NCBI GenBank assembly: GCA_023429845.1
Contig: JAEZCY010000207.1
Span: forward strand, 4,840 to 68,839
From: Acidobacteriota bacterium
Lineage (GTDB): Bacteria; Acidobacteriota; Vicinamibacteria; Vicinamibacterales; Vicinamibacteraceae
Direction of reading: 5' to 3'
DNA: 64,000 nucleotides
A model generated the notes under the pieces. It was not told the origin of the DNA and searched no databases. It saw nothing but the letters and a program-made list of their open reading frames with translations. Both the position numbers and the translations under genes were made by a program. Below are positions 50,888 to 60,171 of the stretch, piece after piece; within the stretch, counting starts at the first letter, position 1, and the number at the start of each line of letters is the position of its first letter.

Positions 50888-52588
50888 TCACTGGTTCGTG
50901 ACCAACAGCACCGTCTCCAGGTCGCGGGCGGGGTCGGGCCACAGCAGCGTCCGCAGCCGGACGCCGGCGGGGTTGAAGTACTGCACCTCGGCCAGCGTGC
51001 GCGCGGAGAAGTCGTACTCCGCCTCCAGCTGCGTCAGGTCGTCCCTGGTGAGGACGCAGAGCACCCGTCTCGGCTGGTTGAGGAACTCCACCACCTCGTG
51101 CGGCTGAACCAGGTCGGTTTGCTGCACGCCCGTGTAGAACACCAGGTTGCGCACGAACACGCGGTAGGTGGCCGACGGTTCGTGGCCCTGGTACACGGCC
51201 GCGTAGCGTCGCGCCATCACCTGCACCGGTTCGAGGTCGGCCGCCGACGCCACCGAGTAGTGCAGTGACAGCACCGTCGCGATCGACGCGACGGCCATGG
51301 TCACCGGCAGGGCCCACCGGCGACGACTCCAGCTCGCCACCAGCACGGACACCGCGGCGATGGTGATGATGCTGGTGCACACAAGGCCGAGCGAGGGCGT
51401 CAGGGCAAACAGCAGAGGCCGGGCGCGGTGCAGCAGCACGCCGAGGATCAGCAGGAACACCGCGCAGAGCGTGCCGCACCAGGCGAGCGCCGTCTGGCGG
51501 CTGGTGCGTCCCGCCACGCCCGCCGCCTCGTCAGGCAGGCGCGCGATGACCGTGCGGGCGAGCAGCAGCGCCATCGGCGGCAGCATCGGCAGGATGTAGC
51601 GCGGCTGCTTGCCGATCGACAGCGAGTAGAAGACGAATGGCACGGCAGCCCAGATGATGGCGCGCCATTCGGCACGCGTGATCGTCCGCTCGCGCTTGAA
51701 GACGCGCAGCCAGGTGGGCAGCCACAGCAGGATGAACGGCGACCATGGCATCAGGCCGCCGAGCACGATGGGCACGTAGAACCACAGCGGACGCGGCTCG
51801 TTGTACCGGTCTGTGGCGAACCGCTCCAGGTTCTCGCCGATGAAGAACCGGTGCATGTAGGCGAGACCGTGGTGGTCGGCCATGGCCAGGAACCACGGTG
51901 CGGCCACGAGCACGGCCAGCCCGCCGACGATCAGCAGGTCGACGGCGCCCGGCAGCTTCGCCACGTCCTCGCCGGCGCCGCGCCGTTCCTTCCACCAGAC
52001 AGGGATGACGGCCAGGACGGGCAGCGCGATGCCGACCGGGCCCTTCGCCAGGATACCGAGGCCGATCATCGCGCCCGCGAACGCCAGCCAGAGCCGTCGT
52101 CGCATCGTCGTGGTGGTGGCAGTGGCCATCGGCGAGCCGATGCCTTCGATGAGCCCCCAGGTCGCGGCCGCGATGAAGAAGGCGAGCGGCAGATCGGGCA
52201 GGGACAGACGGCCGATCGAGAAGTAGCCGAAGCTGGTGGCGACGACGGTCGCGGCGAAGAAGCCGGTGGCGCCGTCGAACCAGCGACGCCCAACGAGGTA
52301 GGTCAGGAGCGACAGGCCGAGCCCGGCCAGTGCTGACGGGAAGCGCGCCGCGGCTTCTCCGACGCCGGCCACCTTGTACGCGATGGCGACGAGCCAGTAG
52401 AACAGAATCGGCTTCTGGAAACGGAGTTCGTAGTTGTAGTAGGGGGTGAGCCAGTCGCCGGACGCGACCATCTCGCGTGCGGCCTCGGCGTAGAACGCTT
52501 CGTCCGAGTCACCGATGGCGCCGCGACCGAGGCCTGCGAAGAACGTCAGGAAGCAGACCAGGCCGAGTATGAGCACATGCCGCGACAC
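50888..52588 (-). CDS. ArnT-like integral membrane glycosyltransferase (GT39/GT83)
   Basis: About 566 residues with 12-13 hydrophobic helices. The first periplasmic loop has GDSDEAFYAEAAREMVASGDWLTPYYNYELRFQKP, the acidic catalytic loop typical of ArnT and dolichyl-phosphate-mannose transferases. It would move a sugar from a polyprenyl carrier to a lipid or protein on the outer face of the membrane. GTG at 52588 is chosen because it starts just before the first helix; an upstream in-frame ATG (52702) would overlap the rho promoter. Acceptor and sugar are unknown. Confidence 0.85.
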   Translation of the reverse strand: MSRHVLILGLVCFLTFFAGLGRGAIGDSDEAFYAEAAREMVASGDWLTPYYNYELRFQKPILFYWLVAIAYKVAGVGEAAARFPSALAGLGLSLLTYLVGRRWFDGATGFFAATVVATSFGYFSIGRLSLPDLPLAFFIAAATWGLIEGIGSPMATATTTTMRRRLWLAFAGAMIGLGILAKGPVGIALPVLAVIPVWWKERRGAGEDVAKLPGAVDLLIVGGLAVLVAAPWFLAMADHHGLAYMHRFFIGENLERFATDRYNEPRPLWFYVPIVLGGLMPWSPFILLWLPTWLRVFKRERTITRAEWRAIIWAAVPFVFYSLSIGKQPRYILPMLPPMALLLARTVIARLPDEAAGVAGRTSRQTALAWCGTLCAVFLLILGVLLHRARPLLFALTPSLGLVCTSIITIAAVSVLVASWSRRRWALPVTMAVASIATVLSLHYSVASAADLEPVQVMARRYAAVYQGHEPSATYRVFVRNLVFYTGVQQTDLVQPHEVVEFLNQPRRVLCVLTRDDLTQLEAEYDFSARTLAEVQYFNPAGVRLRTLLWPDPARDLETVLLVTNQ

Positions 52589-52600
52589 GCTGGCCCCGGA

Positions 52601-52629
52601 TTCTACACCATGGATTATTGGGCTATACT
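52601..52629 (+). promoter_or_regulatory. Candidate rho promoter
   Basis: TATACT (52624-52629) with a poor -35 (TTCTAC, 52601-52606) at 17-base spacing. It implies a 5' leader of about 90 bases before the rho ATG, which could host the known autoregulation of rho. Confidence 0.45.
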
Positions 52630-52726
52630 TGCGGCTCACCTCGTGGTTCAGGGTCTCGGCATCCGCGTCACGCGCGCGCCAACCGGGGTCCGCGACTCCC
52701 ACACCCTCTCCACTCCGTAACAGAGC

Positions 52727-54115
52727 ATGGCACCAGCACAGAAGCGCTCCGGCGGTCGCCGCGGCCCCCGTCCCTCAGGTCCCCGCCGTCCCGCCAACGA
52801 CATCCCCGACGTCGCCAACGATCCGCCGCTCGAAATGCCGCCCGAAGGCAGTGAAGCCTCGCTGCGCATCGGTCAGCTCAAGGAGATGAGCATCCAGTCC
52901 CTGATGCAGGTGGCCCAGGACCTCGGCGTCGTCGGCGCCACCGGCCTCCGCAAGCAGGAACTCATCTTCCAGATTCTCAAGGCCCAGACCGAGCAGAGCG
53001 GCTTCATCTTCTCGGAAGGCGTGCTGGAAGTGCTGCCCGACGGTTTCGGCTTCCTGCGGGCGCCCGACTACAACTACCTCGCCGGTCCGGACGACATCTA
53101 CGTGTCGCCGTCACAGATCCGCAAGCTCGACTTGCAGACCGGCGATACGGTCAGCGGCCAGATTCGTCCACCCAAGGACGGCGAACGCTACTTCGCGCTG
53201 ATCAAGGTGGAGGCGGTCAACTTCGAGGCGCCCGAGTTCGCGCGCAACAAGATCTTCTTCGAGAACCTGACGCCGCTCTATCCGCAGGCGCGGTTCTCGC
53301 TCGAGACGTCGAAGGAGAACCTCTCGGCGCGCGTGCTCGACCTGATGACGCCGATTGGCAAGGGGCAGCGCGGACTGATCGTCGCGCCGCCGCGCACCGG
53401 CAAGACGATGCTGCTGCAGAACATCGCGCAATCGGTCGTCCAGAACCACCCCGAGGTCTACCTCATCGTCCTGCTGATCGACGAACGGCCGGAAGAGGTC
53501 ACCGACATGCAGCGGTCGGTGCGCGGCGAGGTCATCTCGTCGACGTTCGACGAGCCCGCGCAGCGCCACGTCCAGGTCGCCGAGATGGTGATCGAGAAGG
53601 CCAAGCGTCTCGTCGAGCACAAGAAGGACGTCCTGATCCTGCTCGACTCCATCACCAGGCTGGCGCGCGCCTACAACAGCGTGGTGCCTCCGTCAGGGAA
53701 GGTCCTGTCTGGCGGCGTCGATTCCAACGCCCTGCAGAAGCCGAAGCGCTTCTTCGGCGCCGCCCGCAACATCGAGGAGGGCGGCTCGCTGACCATCATC
53801 GCGACCGCACTCATCGACACGGGCTCGCGCATGGACGAAGTGATCTTCGAGGAGTTCAAGGGCACGGGCAACATGGAGATTCACCTCGATCGCAAGCTGG
53901 TGGACAAGCGTGTCTTCCCGGCGATCGACATCCAGAAGAGCGGTACGCGCAAGGAGGAGCTCCTCATCCCGAAGGAGGATCTCAACCGCATCTGGGTGCT
54001 GCGCAAGGTGATCAACCCGCTGTCGCCGACCGAGGCGATGGAACTGCTCAACGACAAGCTCTCAAAGACACCGAGCAACGCCGACTTCCTCGGCGCGATG
54101 AATCGAGGCGGGTAG
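52727..54115 (+). CDS. rho: Transcription termination factor Rho
   Basis: A 462-residue hexameric RNA-dependent ATPase. A basic, Pro/Arg-rich N-terminus precedes the Rho-N helical part ([29 protein letters not shown]). The RNA-binding cold-shock domain follows ([32 protein letters not shown]). The ATPase core has Walker [22 protein letters not shown] and the secondary RNA site [23 protein letters not shown]. Length and motifs are complete. It is convergent with pcm across an octamer inverted repeat. Confidence 0.97.
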   Translation: MAPAQKRSGGRRGPRPSGPRRPANDIPDVANDPPLEMPPEGSEASLRIGQLKEMSIQSLMQVAQDLGVVGATGLRKQELIFQILKAQTEQSGFIFSEGVLEVLPDGFGFLRAPDYNYLAGPDDIYVSPSQIRKLDLQTGDTVSGQIRPPKDGERYFALIKVEAVNFEAPEFARNKIFFENLTPLYPQARFSLETSKENLSARVLDLMTPIGKGQRGLIVAPPRTGKTMLLQNIAQSVVQNHPEVYLIVLLIDERPEEVTDMQRSVRGEVISSTFDEPAQRHVQVAEMVIEKAKRLVEHKKDVLILLDSITRLARAYNSVVPPSGKVLSGGVDSNALQKPKRFFGAARNIEEGGSLTIIATALIDTGSRMDEVIFEEFKGTGNMEIHLDRKLVDKRVFPAIDIQKSGTRKEELLIPKEDLNRIWVLRKVINPLSPTEAMELLNDKLSKTPSNADFLGAMNRGG

Positions 54116-54140
54116 GGGGAGCGCCGCTGGGCGGCGAAGG

Positions 54141-54267
54141 CAATGCGGGAATGCGAATGCGGGGACGCGAATAATGCGGGAATGCGAATAATGCGGAAAT
54201 GGCGAGATCTCGACATTCCCGCTGTCGACATTCCCGCATTCCCGCATTCCCGCATTCCCGCATTCCA
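54141..54267. repeat. Octamer inverted repeat between rho and pcm, locus 2
   Basis: The left arm carries GCGGGAAT-type units, the right arm GCATTCCC units in a perfect 8-base period (about 54222-54267). The centre is the palindrome CGAGATCTCG (54203-54212), flanked by GCGGAAATG and CATTCCCGC. The whole could fold into a long hairpin. Its position between convergent genes suits a bidirectional terminator. Confidence 0.8.
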
Positions 54268-54269
54268 AC

Positions 54270-54893
54270 CTACGGTCCCTTCGGTCCCTCGACCATCGGC
54301 ACGAAACGCACCGGCATCAGGCGCCGCTCGTGGAACCCGTCGGGGGTGCGCTCGATGACGAGCAGTTCCTGATCGCCGGTCCCGACTGGCACGACCATGC
54401 GACCGCCAACCTTCAATTGCCGTTTCAAGGCATCGGGAACGCTCGGAGGCGCGGCCGTGACGACGATGGCGTCGAAGGGCGCGTGCTCGGGCCAGCCGGC
54501 GTAGCCGTCACCGAGCCGCGTGTGCACGTTGGCGTAGCCCAGGTCTTTCAGCAACGCCGTGGCGCGAGTGGCCAGGGCCGGGACGATCTCGATCGTGTAG
54601 ACCTCGCGCGCCAGTTCGCCGAGCACCGCCGCCTGGTACGCCGACCCGGTGCCGATCTCCAGCACCACATCGTCCGGTCCGATGGCTGCGGCCTCGCTCA
54701 TCACGGCCACGATGTACGGCTGCGAGATCGTCTGCCCGTATCCGATGGCCAGGGGCGAGTCCTGGTAGGCCAGCGACTCCGAACCGGCGGCCACGAAGCG
54801 CTCGCGCGGCACGCGTCGCAACGCTTCGAGCACGCGTGAATCCTTGACCCCACGCGCCTCGATCTGGTCGCGGACCATCGTGTCCCGTTGCAT
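54270..54893 (-). CDS. pcm: Protein-L-isoaspartate O-methyltransferase, probably exported
   Basis: The methyltransferase repairs isoaspartyl residues in aged proteins using SAM. Motifs: MVRDQIEARGVKDSRVLEALRRVPRERFV, IGYGQTISQPYIVAVM, VVLEIGTGSAYQAAVL, GDGYAGWPEHAPFDAIVVTAAPP. The listed ATG gives a 207-residue cytoplasmic-length enzyme. The frame, however, continues upstream through a convincing lipoprotein-like signal (SLAAVILFAACASGSS) with no start codon until ATGs in the repeat tract at 55154 or 55178. Export with a repeat-derived N-terminus is therefore plausible, and the true start is uncertain. Confidence 0.85.
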   Translation of the reverse strand: MQRDTMVRDQIEARGVKDSRVLEALRRVPRERFVAAGSESLAYQDSPLAIGYGQTISQPYIVAVMSEAAAIGPDDVVLEIGTGSAYQAAVLGELAREVYTIEIVPALATRATALLKDLGYANVHTRLGDGYAGWPEHAPFDAIVVTAAPPSVPDALKRQLKVGGRMVVPVGTGDQELLVIERTPDGFHERRLMPVRFVPMVEGPKGP

Positions 54894-54955
54894 CGCGAAC
54901 GACTCCTGGCTGCTGCCGCTCGCACAGGCAGCGAAGAGGATCACGGCGGCGAGCG

Positions 54956-55190
54956 AAATGCGAGAAATGCGGGAAATGCGGGAATGTCGAAAACGGTCGG
55001 CGGCGGTCGATGCTCGCTCATCCGCCCTTCGCCACTCCCGCCTCGCCGTTCCCGCTTCAGGCATTCCCGCCTTCGCCGTCCCCGCGTTCAGCCGTCGCGC
55101 CTTCGCCGTCCACGCGTTCAAGCTTCGCGCCTTCGCCGTCCACGCCTTCGGCATTCCCGCATTCCCGCATTCCCGCATTCCCGGATTCCC
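54956..55190. repeat. Octamer inverted repeat flanking the 30-bp array, locus 3
   Basis: GGGAAATGC/GGGAATGTCGA units at 54956-54990 and GCATTCCC units at 55151-55190 face each other across about 160 bases, giving a MITE-like layout. The core GGGAATGTCGA is shared with loci 2 and 4. Confidence 0.75.
55040..55158. repeat. 30-bp tandem repeat, about four copies
   Basis: Copies at 55040-55068 (29 bases, divergent), 55069-55098, 55099-55128 and 55129-55158, each beginning GCCTTCGCCGTC or close to it. In the pcm frame on the minus strand they read as a 10-residue repeat (NAWTAKARxL). They abut with no spacers, so this is not a CRISPR. Confidence 0.8.
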
Positions 55191-55208
55191 GTACTACACG
55201 CGCTAGGG

Positions 55209-57818
55209 CTAATGCACGACGGCCTGTCGCTTCTCGAACTGGAGCGTGCCGTCCACCACGTCGAGCGTCACCTCGTCGCCTTCGCGGAAGTCGCCCTGCA
55301 GCACCGACATGGCAAGCGGATCGAGAATCCGCCGCTGCAGCGTCCTCTTCAGCGGCCGGGCGCCGTACAGCGGGTCGTAACCCTCTTCGACGAGGGCGTG
55401 CCGCGCGGCATCGGTGATGTGCAACGTGATCTTCCGCTCTTCGAGACGCGCCAGCAGCCTGGCCATCTGCAGGTCGATGATCCGGCCCATGTGCTCGCGC
55501 CCCAGCGGGTGGAACACGATGATCTCGTCGATGCGGTTGATGAACTCCGGACGGAAGTGCTGCCGCATCGCGTCGAGCACCTCGCGTCGGGTGCCCTCGT
55601 CGATCGTGCCGTCGCGCATCGCCTGCTCGGCGAGGTACTGGCTTCCCAGGTTCGACGTCATGATCACGACGACGTTGCGGAAATCCACCGTGCGGCCACG
55701 CCCGTCGGTGAGCCGTCCGTCGTCGAGCACCTGCAACAGCACGTTGAGCACCTCGGGGTGCGCTTTCTCGATCTCGTCGAACAGCACCACGGCGTACGGC
55801 CGGCGGCGGACGGCCGCGGTGAGCTGGCCGGCCTCGTCGTAGCCGACATATCCGGGAGGCGCGCCGATGAGCCGCGACACGGCGTGCTTCTCCTGGTACT
55901 CGGACATGTCGATCCGTACCATGGCCTGCTCGTCGTCGAAGAGGAACTCCGCGAGCGCGCGGGCGAGCTCCGTCTTGCCGACGCCTGTCGGCCCCAGGAA
56001 GATGAAGCTGCCCAGCGGCCGGTTGGGGTCCTGCAAGCCCGCGCGCGCCCGGCGGATCGCGCTCGCGACCGCGCCAACGGCTTCCTGCTGCCCGACGATC
56101 CGCTGGTGGAGCCGCTGCTCCATGTTGACCAGCTTCTGGACTTCACCCTCCATGAGGCGGCTCAGCGGGATGTGCGTCCACTTGCTGACGACCTCGGCGA
56201 TGTCCTCCTCGTCCACCTCCTCCTTCAACATGCGCGGTGCCTGCTCCGCCCCGTCGAGTCGCGTCTGCTCGGCCGCCTTGCGTCGTTCGAGTTCCGGCAG
56301 GCGGCCGTACTGCAGCTCTGACGCGCGGGCATAGTCGCCCTCGCGCTGCGCCCGCTCGATGTCGAGCCGCACCTGCTCGATTTCGGCCTTGACGGCGCTG
56401 GTTGCCTGGATCTCGGCCTTCTCCTGCTCCCACTGCGACTGCAGGCGCGTGCGCTGCTCCTTCAGGTCCGCGAGTTCGCGTTCGAGCTTCGTGAGCCGCT
56501 CCTGTGACGGCTGATCGGTCTCCTTGCGCAACGCTTCCCGCTCGATCTCGAGCTGCATGATGCGTCGCGAGACCTCGTCGAGTTCGGCGGGCATCGAGTC
56601 GATCTCCATGCGCAGCCGCGAGGCCGCTTCATCGACGAGGTCGATGGCCTTGTCGGGCAGGAAGCGGTCGGCGATGTAGCGGTGGCTCAGCACCGCCGCG
56701 GCGACGAGCGCCGAGTCTTTCAGCCGCACGGAGTGGTGCAGTTCGTACTTCTCCCGCAGCCCGCGCAGGATGCTGATGGTGTCCTCGACGGTCGGTTCGC
56801 CGACGAGCACCGGCTGGAACCGGCGCTCGAGCGCCGCGTCCTTCTCGATGTGCTTCCGGTACACGTCGAGCGTCGTGGCGCCGATGGTGTGCAGTTCGCC
56901 GCGGGCGAGCATCGGCTTGAGCATGTTGGATGCGTCGAGCGACCCTTCGGCCGCGCCGGCGCCAACCACCGTGTGCAGTTCGTCGATGAAGAGCACGACC
57001 TCGCCCTGGGCGTTCACCACCTCCTGCAGCACCGCCTTGAGGCGCTCCTCGAACTCGCCGCGGTACTTGGCCCCGGCCACCAGCGACCCCATGTCGAGCG
57101 CGACGATGCGCTTGTGTTTCAGACCTTCGGGCACGTCGCCGCGGATGATGCGCTGCGCAAGCCCTTCGACGATGGCCGTCTTGCCGACACCCGGCTCTCC
57201 GATGAGAACCGGGTTGTTCTTGGTGCGTCGCGACAGTACCTGGATCACGCGCCGGATCTCATCGTCGCGGCCGATGACGGGATCGAGTTTGCCGTTGCGC
57301 GCGGCGGCCGTGAGATCGCGGCCGTACTTCTCCAGCGCTTCGTACTTGCCCTCGGGGTTCTGGTCCGTGACCCGCTGCGTGCCGCGCACGGCGACGAGTG
57401 TCTCGAGGATCGTCTCGCGGGTCGCGCCGACGGCTTGCAGGGCCATGACGGCGGGCGCGCGGCCGCCTTCGCCGGCAATCGCGAGCAGGAAGTGCTCCGT
57501 GCTGACGTACTCGTCCTTCAACTGCGTGGCTTCCTTCTCGGCCGCGTCGAACGCGGTGCGCAGCCGCGGGCCGATGCCGGCCTCGCTCCCGCCGTAGGCC
57601 TTCGGACGCGTGTCGAGGCCGCTCTCGAGCGTGCGCTGGAGCGTTGCCGGGTCCACCTGCATCTTGCGGAGCACCGAGGGGACGATGCCGCCCTGCTGGG
57701 TGACGAGCGCCACCAGCAGGTGTTCGGGGTCGATCTGGGCGTGGTTGAGTCGTGTCGCGAGCTGCTGGGCTGTAACGACGGCTTCCTGGGCTTTTTCGGT
57801 CAGTCGGTTCAAGTTCAT
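55209..57818 (-). CDS. clpB: ATP-dependent disaggregase ClpB
   Basis: An 869-residue Hsp100 chaperone that threads aggregated proteins with DnaK help. It has the Clp-N repeats ([21 protein letters not shown]), a first AAA+ domain ([32 protein letters not shown]), the coiled-coil middle domain (about 400-530) that distinguishes ClpB from ClpA/C, and a second AAA+ domain ([25 protein letters not shown]). It is the third gene after hspR and cbpA on this strand, with a 78-base gap after cbpA. Confidence 0.97.
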   Translation of the reverse strand: MNLNRLTEKAQEAVVTAQQLATRLNHAQIDPEHLLVALVTQQGGIVPSVLRKMQVDPATLQRTLESGLDTRPKAYGGSEAGIGPRLRTAFDAAEKEATQLKDEYVSTEHFLLAIAGEGGRAPAVMALQAVGATRETILETLVAVRGTQRVTDQNPEGKYEALEKYGRDLTAAARNGKLDPVIGRDDEIRRVIQVLSRRTKNNPVLIGEPGVGKTAIVEGLAQRIIRGDVPEGLKHKRIVALDMGSLVAGAKYRGEFEERLKAVLQEVVNAQGEVVLFIDELHTVVGAGAAEGSLDASNMLKPMLARGELHTIGATTLDVYRKHIEKDAALERRFQPVLVGEPTVEDTISILRGLREKYELHHSVRLKDSALVAAAVLSHRYIADRFLPDKAIDLVDEAASRLRMEIDSMPAELDEVSRRIMQLEIEREALRKETDQPSQERLTKLERELADLKEQRTRLQSQWEQEKAEIQATSAVKAEIEQVRLDIERAQREGDYARASELQYGRLPELERRKAAEQTRLDGAEQAPRMLKEEVDEEDIAEVVSKWTHIPLSRLMEGEVQKLVNMEQRLHQRIVGQQEAVGAVASAIRRARAGLQDPNRPLGSFIFLGPTGVGKTELARALAEFLFDDEQAMVRIDMSEYQEKHAVSRLIGAPPGYVGYDEAGQLTAAVRRRPYAVVLFDEIEKAHPEVLNVLLQVLDDGRLTDGRGRTVDFRNVVVIMTSNLGSQYLAEQAMRDGTIDEGTRREVLDAMRQHFRPEFINRIDEIIVFHPLGREHMGRIIDLQMARLLARLEERKITLHITDAARHALVEEGYDPLYGARPLKRTLQRRILDPLAMSVLQGDFREGDEVTLDVVDGTLQFEKRQAVVH

Positions 57819-57896
57819 CGTGGTCCCCGTGTCGATATGCAGTCGATGGGTGTGTGTGGCGCCCCGCGTGACGCGACGCGCCAGGCGCGGCGCCGG

Positions 57897-58862
57897 CTAC
57901 GCGGGCTGCGTACGCAGGGCTGCCAGCTTCTCGTAGTGGTGCCGTTCCTCCGGCGACAGGTCCGTGGGCACCTGGAGTTCCAGCGTGACCAGCAGATCGC
58001 CGCGTTGCCCGGGCTTGCCGAGAATCGGCATGCCGTGGCCGCGCAGTCGGAGAACCGCGCCATGCCTCGTTCCTGCCGGCACGCGCAACCGCACCCGGTT
58101 GCCGGTGAGCGGCTGCACGTCCAGTTCGCCACCGATGACGGCGACGGGCAGCGGCACCTGCGCGCGCGTCGCCAGATCGTGGTCGCCCCGCCGCTCCACG
58201 CGTGGATGCGGAGTCAGCCGGACGCGGAAGAACACGTCACCGCCACCCGATGCGGCCCGCACCTTCTGCCCGTCGCGGATGCCGGCGGGGAAGCGCACCT
58301 CGAGCGTGCGCTCGCCGTCGGCGCCGGTGAGTGTCACCTTGCGCGTCGTGCCGGTGAACGCCTCTTCGAGACTGATCGGCAGTTCGTGTTCGGGCTGGGC
58401 GCGCCGCCCGCGTGTGCGCGTCCGGCCTCCGCCTCCGGGCTCGCCCCCGAAGAACGTCGTGAAGAAGTCGGAGAAGGAGCTGCCGCCGCCCCCGCCGAAC
58501 ATCTCCTGGAACTCCTCCGGTGACACCTGACGGTAACCGCCCTGCGCGCCGCCGGCACCGCCGAACGGCCAGCCGCCCGCTCCGGACGAACCACCTCCGG
58601 CCGCTGGGTCGAAGCCGGCGCGCTGTGCCTGTTCGTACGCCTTCCAGTTGGCCCCGAGCTCGTCGTACTTGCGGCGCTTCTCGGCATCGCCCAGCACTTC
58701 GTAGGCCTCGTTGATCTCCTTGAACTTCGCTTCGGCGGCGGAGTTGCCGGGATTGACGTCCGGGTGATGCTTCCGAGCCAGTTTGCGGAACGCCGCCTTG
58801 ATCTCCTTCTCGGAGGCGGTCTTCGCCACGCCGAGCGTGGCGTAGTAGTCGCGAAACTCCAT
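57897..58862 (-). CDS. cbpA: DnaJ-class co-chaperone without zinc finger (CbpA-type)
   Basis: 321 residues. The J domain has the HPD motif ([11 protein letters not shown]) that stimulates DnaK ATPase. A Gly/Phe-rich linker follows, then two beta-barrel substrate domains ([41 protein letters not shown]). The Cys-rich zinc domain of classical DnaJ is missing, hence CbpA-type. GAGGAGGT precedes the ATG, overlapping the end of hspR by closeness (12-base gap). It shares an operon with hspR and clpB. Confidence 0.93.
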   Translation of the reverse strand: MEFRDYYATLGVAKTASEKEIKAAFRKLARKHHPDVNPGNSAAEAKFKEINEAYEVLGDAEKRRKYDELGANWKAYEQAQRAGFDPAAGGGSSGAGGWPFGGAGGAQGGYRQVSPEEFQEMFGGGGGSSFSDFFTTFFGGEPGGGGRTRTRGRRAQPEHELPISLEEAFTGTTRKVTLTGADGERTLEVRFPAGIRDGQKVRAASGGGDVFFRVRLTPHPRVERRGDHDLATRAQVPLPVAVIGGELDVQPLTGNRVRLRVPAGTRHGAVLRLRGHGMPILGKPGQRGDLLVTLELQVPTDLSPEERHHYEKLAALRTQPA

Positions 58863-58874
58863 CAGACCTCCTCG

Positions 58875-59246
58875 TCAGAACCCGAGCGTCTCGCTCAGGC
58901 GGTCCAGTTCCTGGGTCAGCCGGCGCACCGAAGCCCGCGACCAGTCGTTGCCGCTGGTAATCGGGCGGATGCGGCGGAGCGCATCGGCAACCTCGAGCAG
59001 GCGCTGCACACCCGCGAGGTTGATGCCGGCCTCGTCGACGAGTTGCTTGATGATCCGCAGCCGGTCGAGTTCGTCACGCGAGTACACGCGCATGCTGCCG
59101 AGCGTGCGCGAGGGGCGCACGAGCCCGAGCCGCTCGTACTTGCGCAGCGTTTGCGGGTGCATCCCCAGGTGGCGCGCCGCGACGCTGATCAGTATGAAGT
59201 CTTCCTCGGGCATCGGCGGCTCGCCCCGATTCCGGTCACTGCTCAT
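58875..59246 (-). CDS. hspR: MerR family heat-shock repressor (HspR-like)
   Basis: 123 residues. The N-terminal MerR helix-turn-helix reads LISVAARHLGMHPQTLRKYERLGLVRPSRTLGSMRVYSRDELDRL, followed by a short coiled coil; there is no effector domain or conserved Cys for metal. This matches HspR, which represses chaperone genes, in Actinobacteria with DnaK as corepressor. It heads hspR-cbpA-clpB, and its promoter overlaps an inverted repeat, consistent with autoregulation. The ATG at 59246 is close to the predicted transcription start; an ATG at 59213 is the alternative. Confidence 0.9.
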   Translation of the reverse strand: MSSDRNRGEPPMPEEDFILISVAARHLGMHPQTLRKYERLGLVRPSRTLGSMRVYSRDELDRLRIIKQLVDEAGINLAGVQRLLEVADALRRIRPITSGNDWSRASVRRLTQELDRLSETLGF

Positions 59247-59258
59247 TGACACATGTCG

Positions 59259-59287
59259 AGTGTATGCATTGATACGGATCGTGTCAA
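59259..59287 (-). promoter_or_regulatory. Promoter and candidate operator of the hspR operon
   Basis: On the minus strand TTGACA (59282-59287), exactly 17 bases, then TACACT (59259-59264). An imperfect inverted repeat ATTGACAC-N5-GTATCAAT (8-base arms, one mismatch, 59268-59288) overlaps the -35, and another ATTGACAC stands at 59245-59252 on the plus strand. These are good candidates for an HspR site, though they differ from the actinobacterial HAIR consensus. Confidence 0.65.
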
Positions 59288-59415
59288 TGTGGTGCGTCGG
59301 TCCGACGCATGACATCGAGCGCCGGCCGCGCTGCCGCCCCTTCCGGATAGGTGAAGCGTGGACGTTGCTTCATACTGGAGTTCTGTGCCTGCGGAGGACA
59401 TGACGTCCTGCGAGG

Positions 59416-60171
59416 GTGGCACGCCGAGGCATCGTGGACTTCGCGCTTTCCGACCTCCTGACCATCGGGCTCCTCGTGCTGCTCGAGGGCCTGCTCAGCG
59501 CCGACAACGCGCTGGTTCTCGCCATCCTCGTTCTCTCGCTTCCCCGCGACCAGCAGCGCAAGGCGCTGCGGTACGGCATCATCGGCGCGTTCGTCTTCCG
59601 TGGGCTCGCCACCGTCTTTGCCGCCTACGTCATCCAGCTGGCCTGGGTGAAGCTCGTTGGTGCGGTGTACCTGCTCTGGCTGCCGATCCAGCATTTCCGC
59701 GGCGGCGGGCACGAGGCGCGCAAGACAATCAAGCCGGCGACGAGCTGGCTCGGGCTGAGCGCGTTCTGGACGACGGTGGTCAAGGTCGAGCTCACCGACA
59801 TCGTCTTCGCGATCGACTCGATCCTCGTGGCTGTCGCGATGTCGCCCAAGCTCTGGGTGATCATCACGGGCGGCCTCCTCGGCATCGTCGCGATGCGCCT
59901 GCTGATCGGCCAGCTGCTGAGCGTCGTGCAGCGGTTCCCGGCGCTCGTGGACGGCGCCTTCGTGATCATCGCGTGGGTCGGTATCAAGCTGCTGGTCGAG
60001 TACCTGCACCAGCTCGGGTACGTGCACTTCGCCATTCCCAAATGGCTGTCGCTCGGCCTGATCGTGGTGATCTTCGGCGGCTTCTACCTGTATGCGCGCT
60101 ACCAGGGGCCGGTCGAGGTGCCAGACGGCACAGACGAAGCCGCGGAACTGCTGAAGGAAGAGACGAAGTGA
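59416..60171 (+). CDS. TerC family integral membrane protein
   Basis: 251 residues with seven or so transmembrane helices. Family-specific acidic residues lie in the helices: LLEGLLSADNALVLAILV and VVKVELTDIVFAIDSILVAVAM. TerC proteins are linked to tellurite resistance and, in Alx/MeeF-type members, to manganese export or metal loading of exported proteins. The start is either GTG 59416 or GTG 59434. It overlaps the ATP-grasp gene by four bases (GTGA) and is divergent from hspR. Confidence 0.9.
   Translation: MARRGIVDFALSDLLTIGLLVLLEGLLSADNALVLAILVLSLPRDQQRKALRYGIIGAFVFRGLATVFAAYVIQLAWVKLVGAVYLLWLPIQHFRGGGHEARKTIKPATSWLGLSAFWTTVVKVELTDIVFAIDSILVAVAMSPKLWVIITGGLLGIVAMRLLIGQLLSVVQRFPALVDGAFVIIAWVGIKLLVEYLHQLGYVHFAIPKWLSLGLIVVIFGGFYLYARYQGPVEVPDGTDEAAELLKEETK

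Larger units (their letters stand above)
54894..55208. other. Repeat-filled gap between pcm and clpB
   Basis: About 315 bases. From pcm outward it holds a probable lipoprotein signal sequence in the pcm frame, octamer repeats (54956-54990), a non-repetitive patch, four 30-base tandem repeats (55040-55158) and a second octamer block (55151-55190). No independent gene is evident. Confidence 0.65.

Noticed and set aside
55040..55158. CRISPR array
   Set aside because: The 30-base units are contiguous with no unique spacers, and no cas genes lie in the window.
59358..60167. Extension of the ATP-grasp frame upstream across terC
   Set aside because: The upstream part is Arg/Pro-rich shadow sequence opposite good terC coding. 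The GTG at 60168 with AAGGAAGAG and the terC overlap marks the real start.
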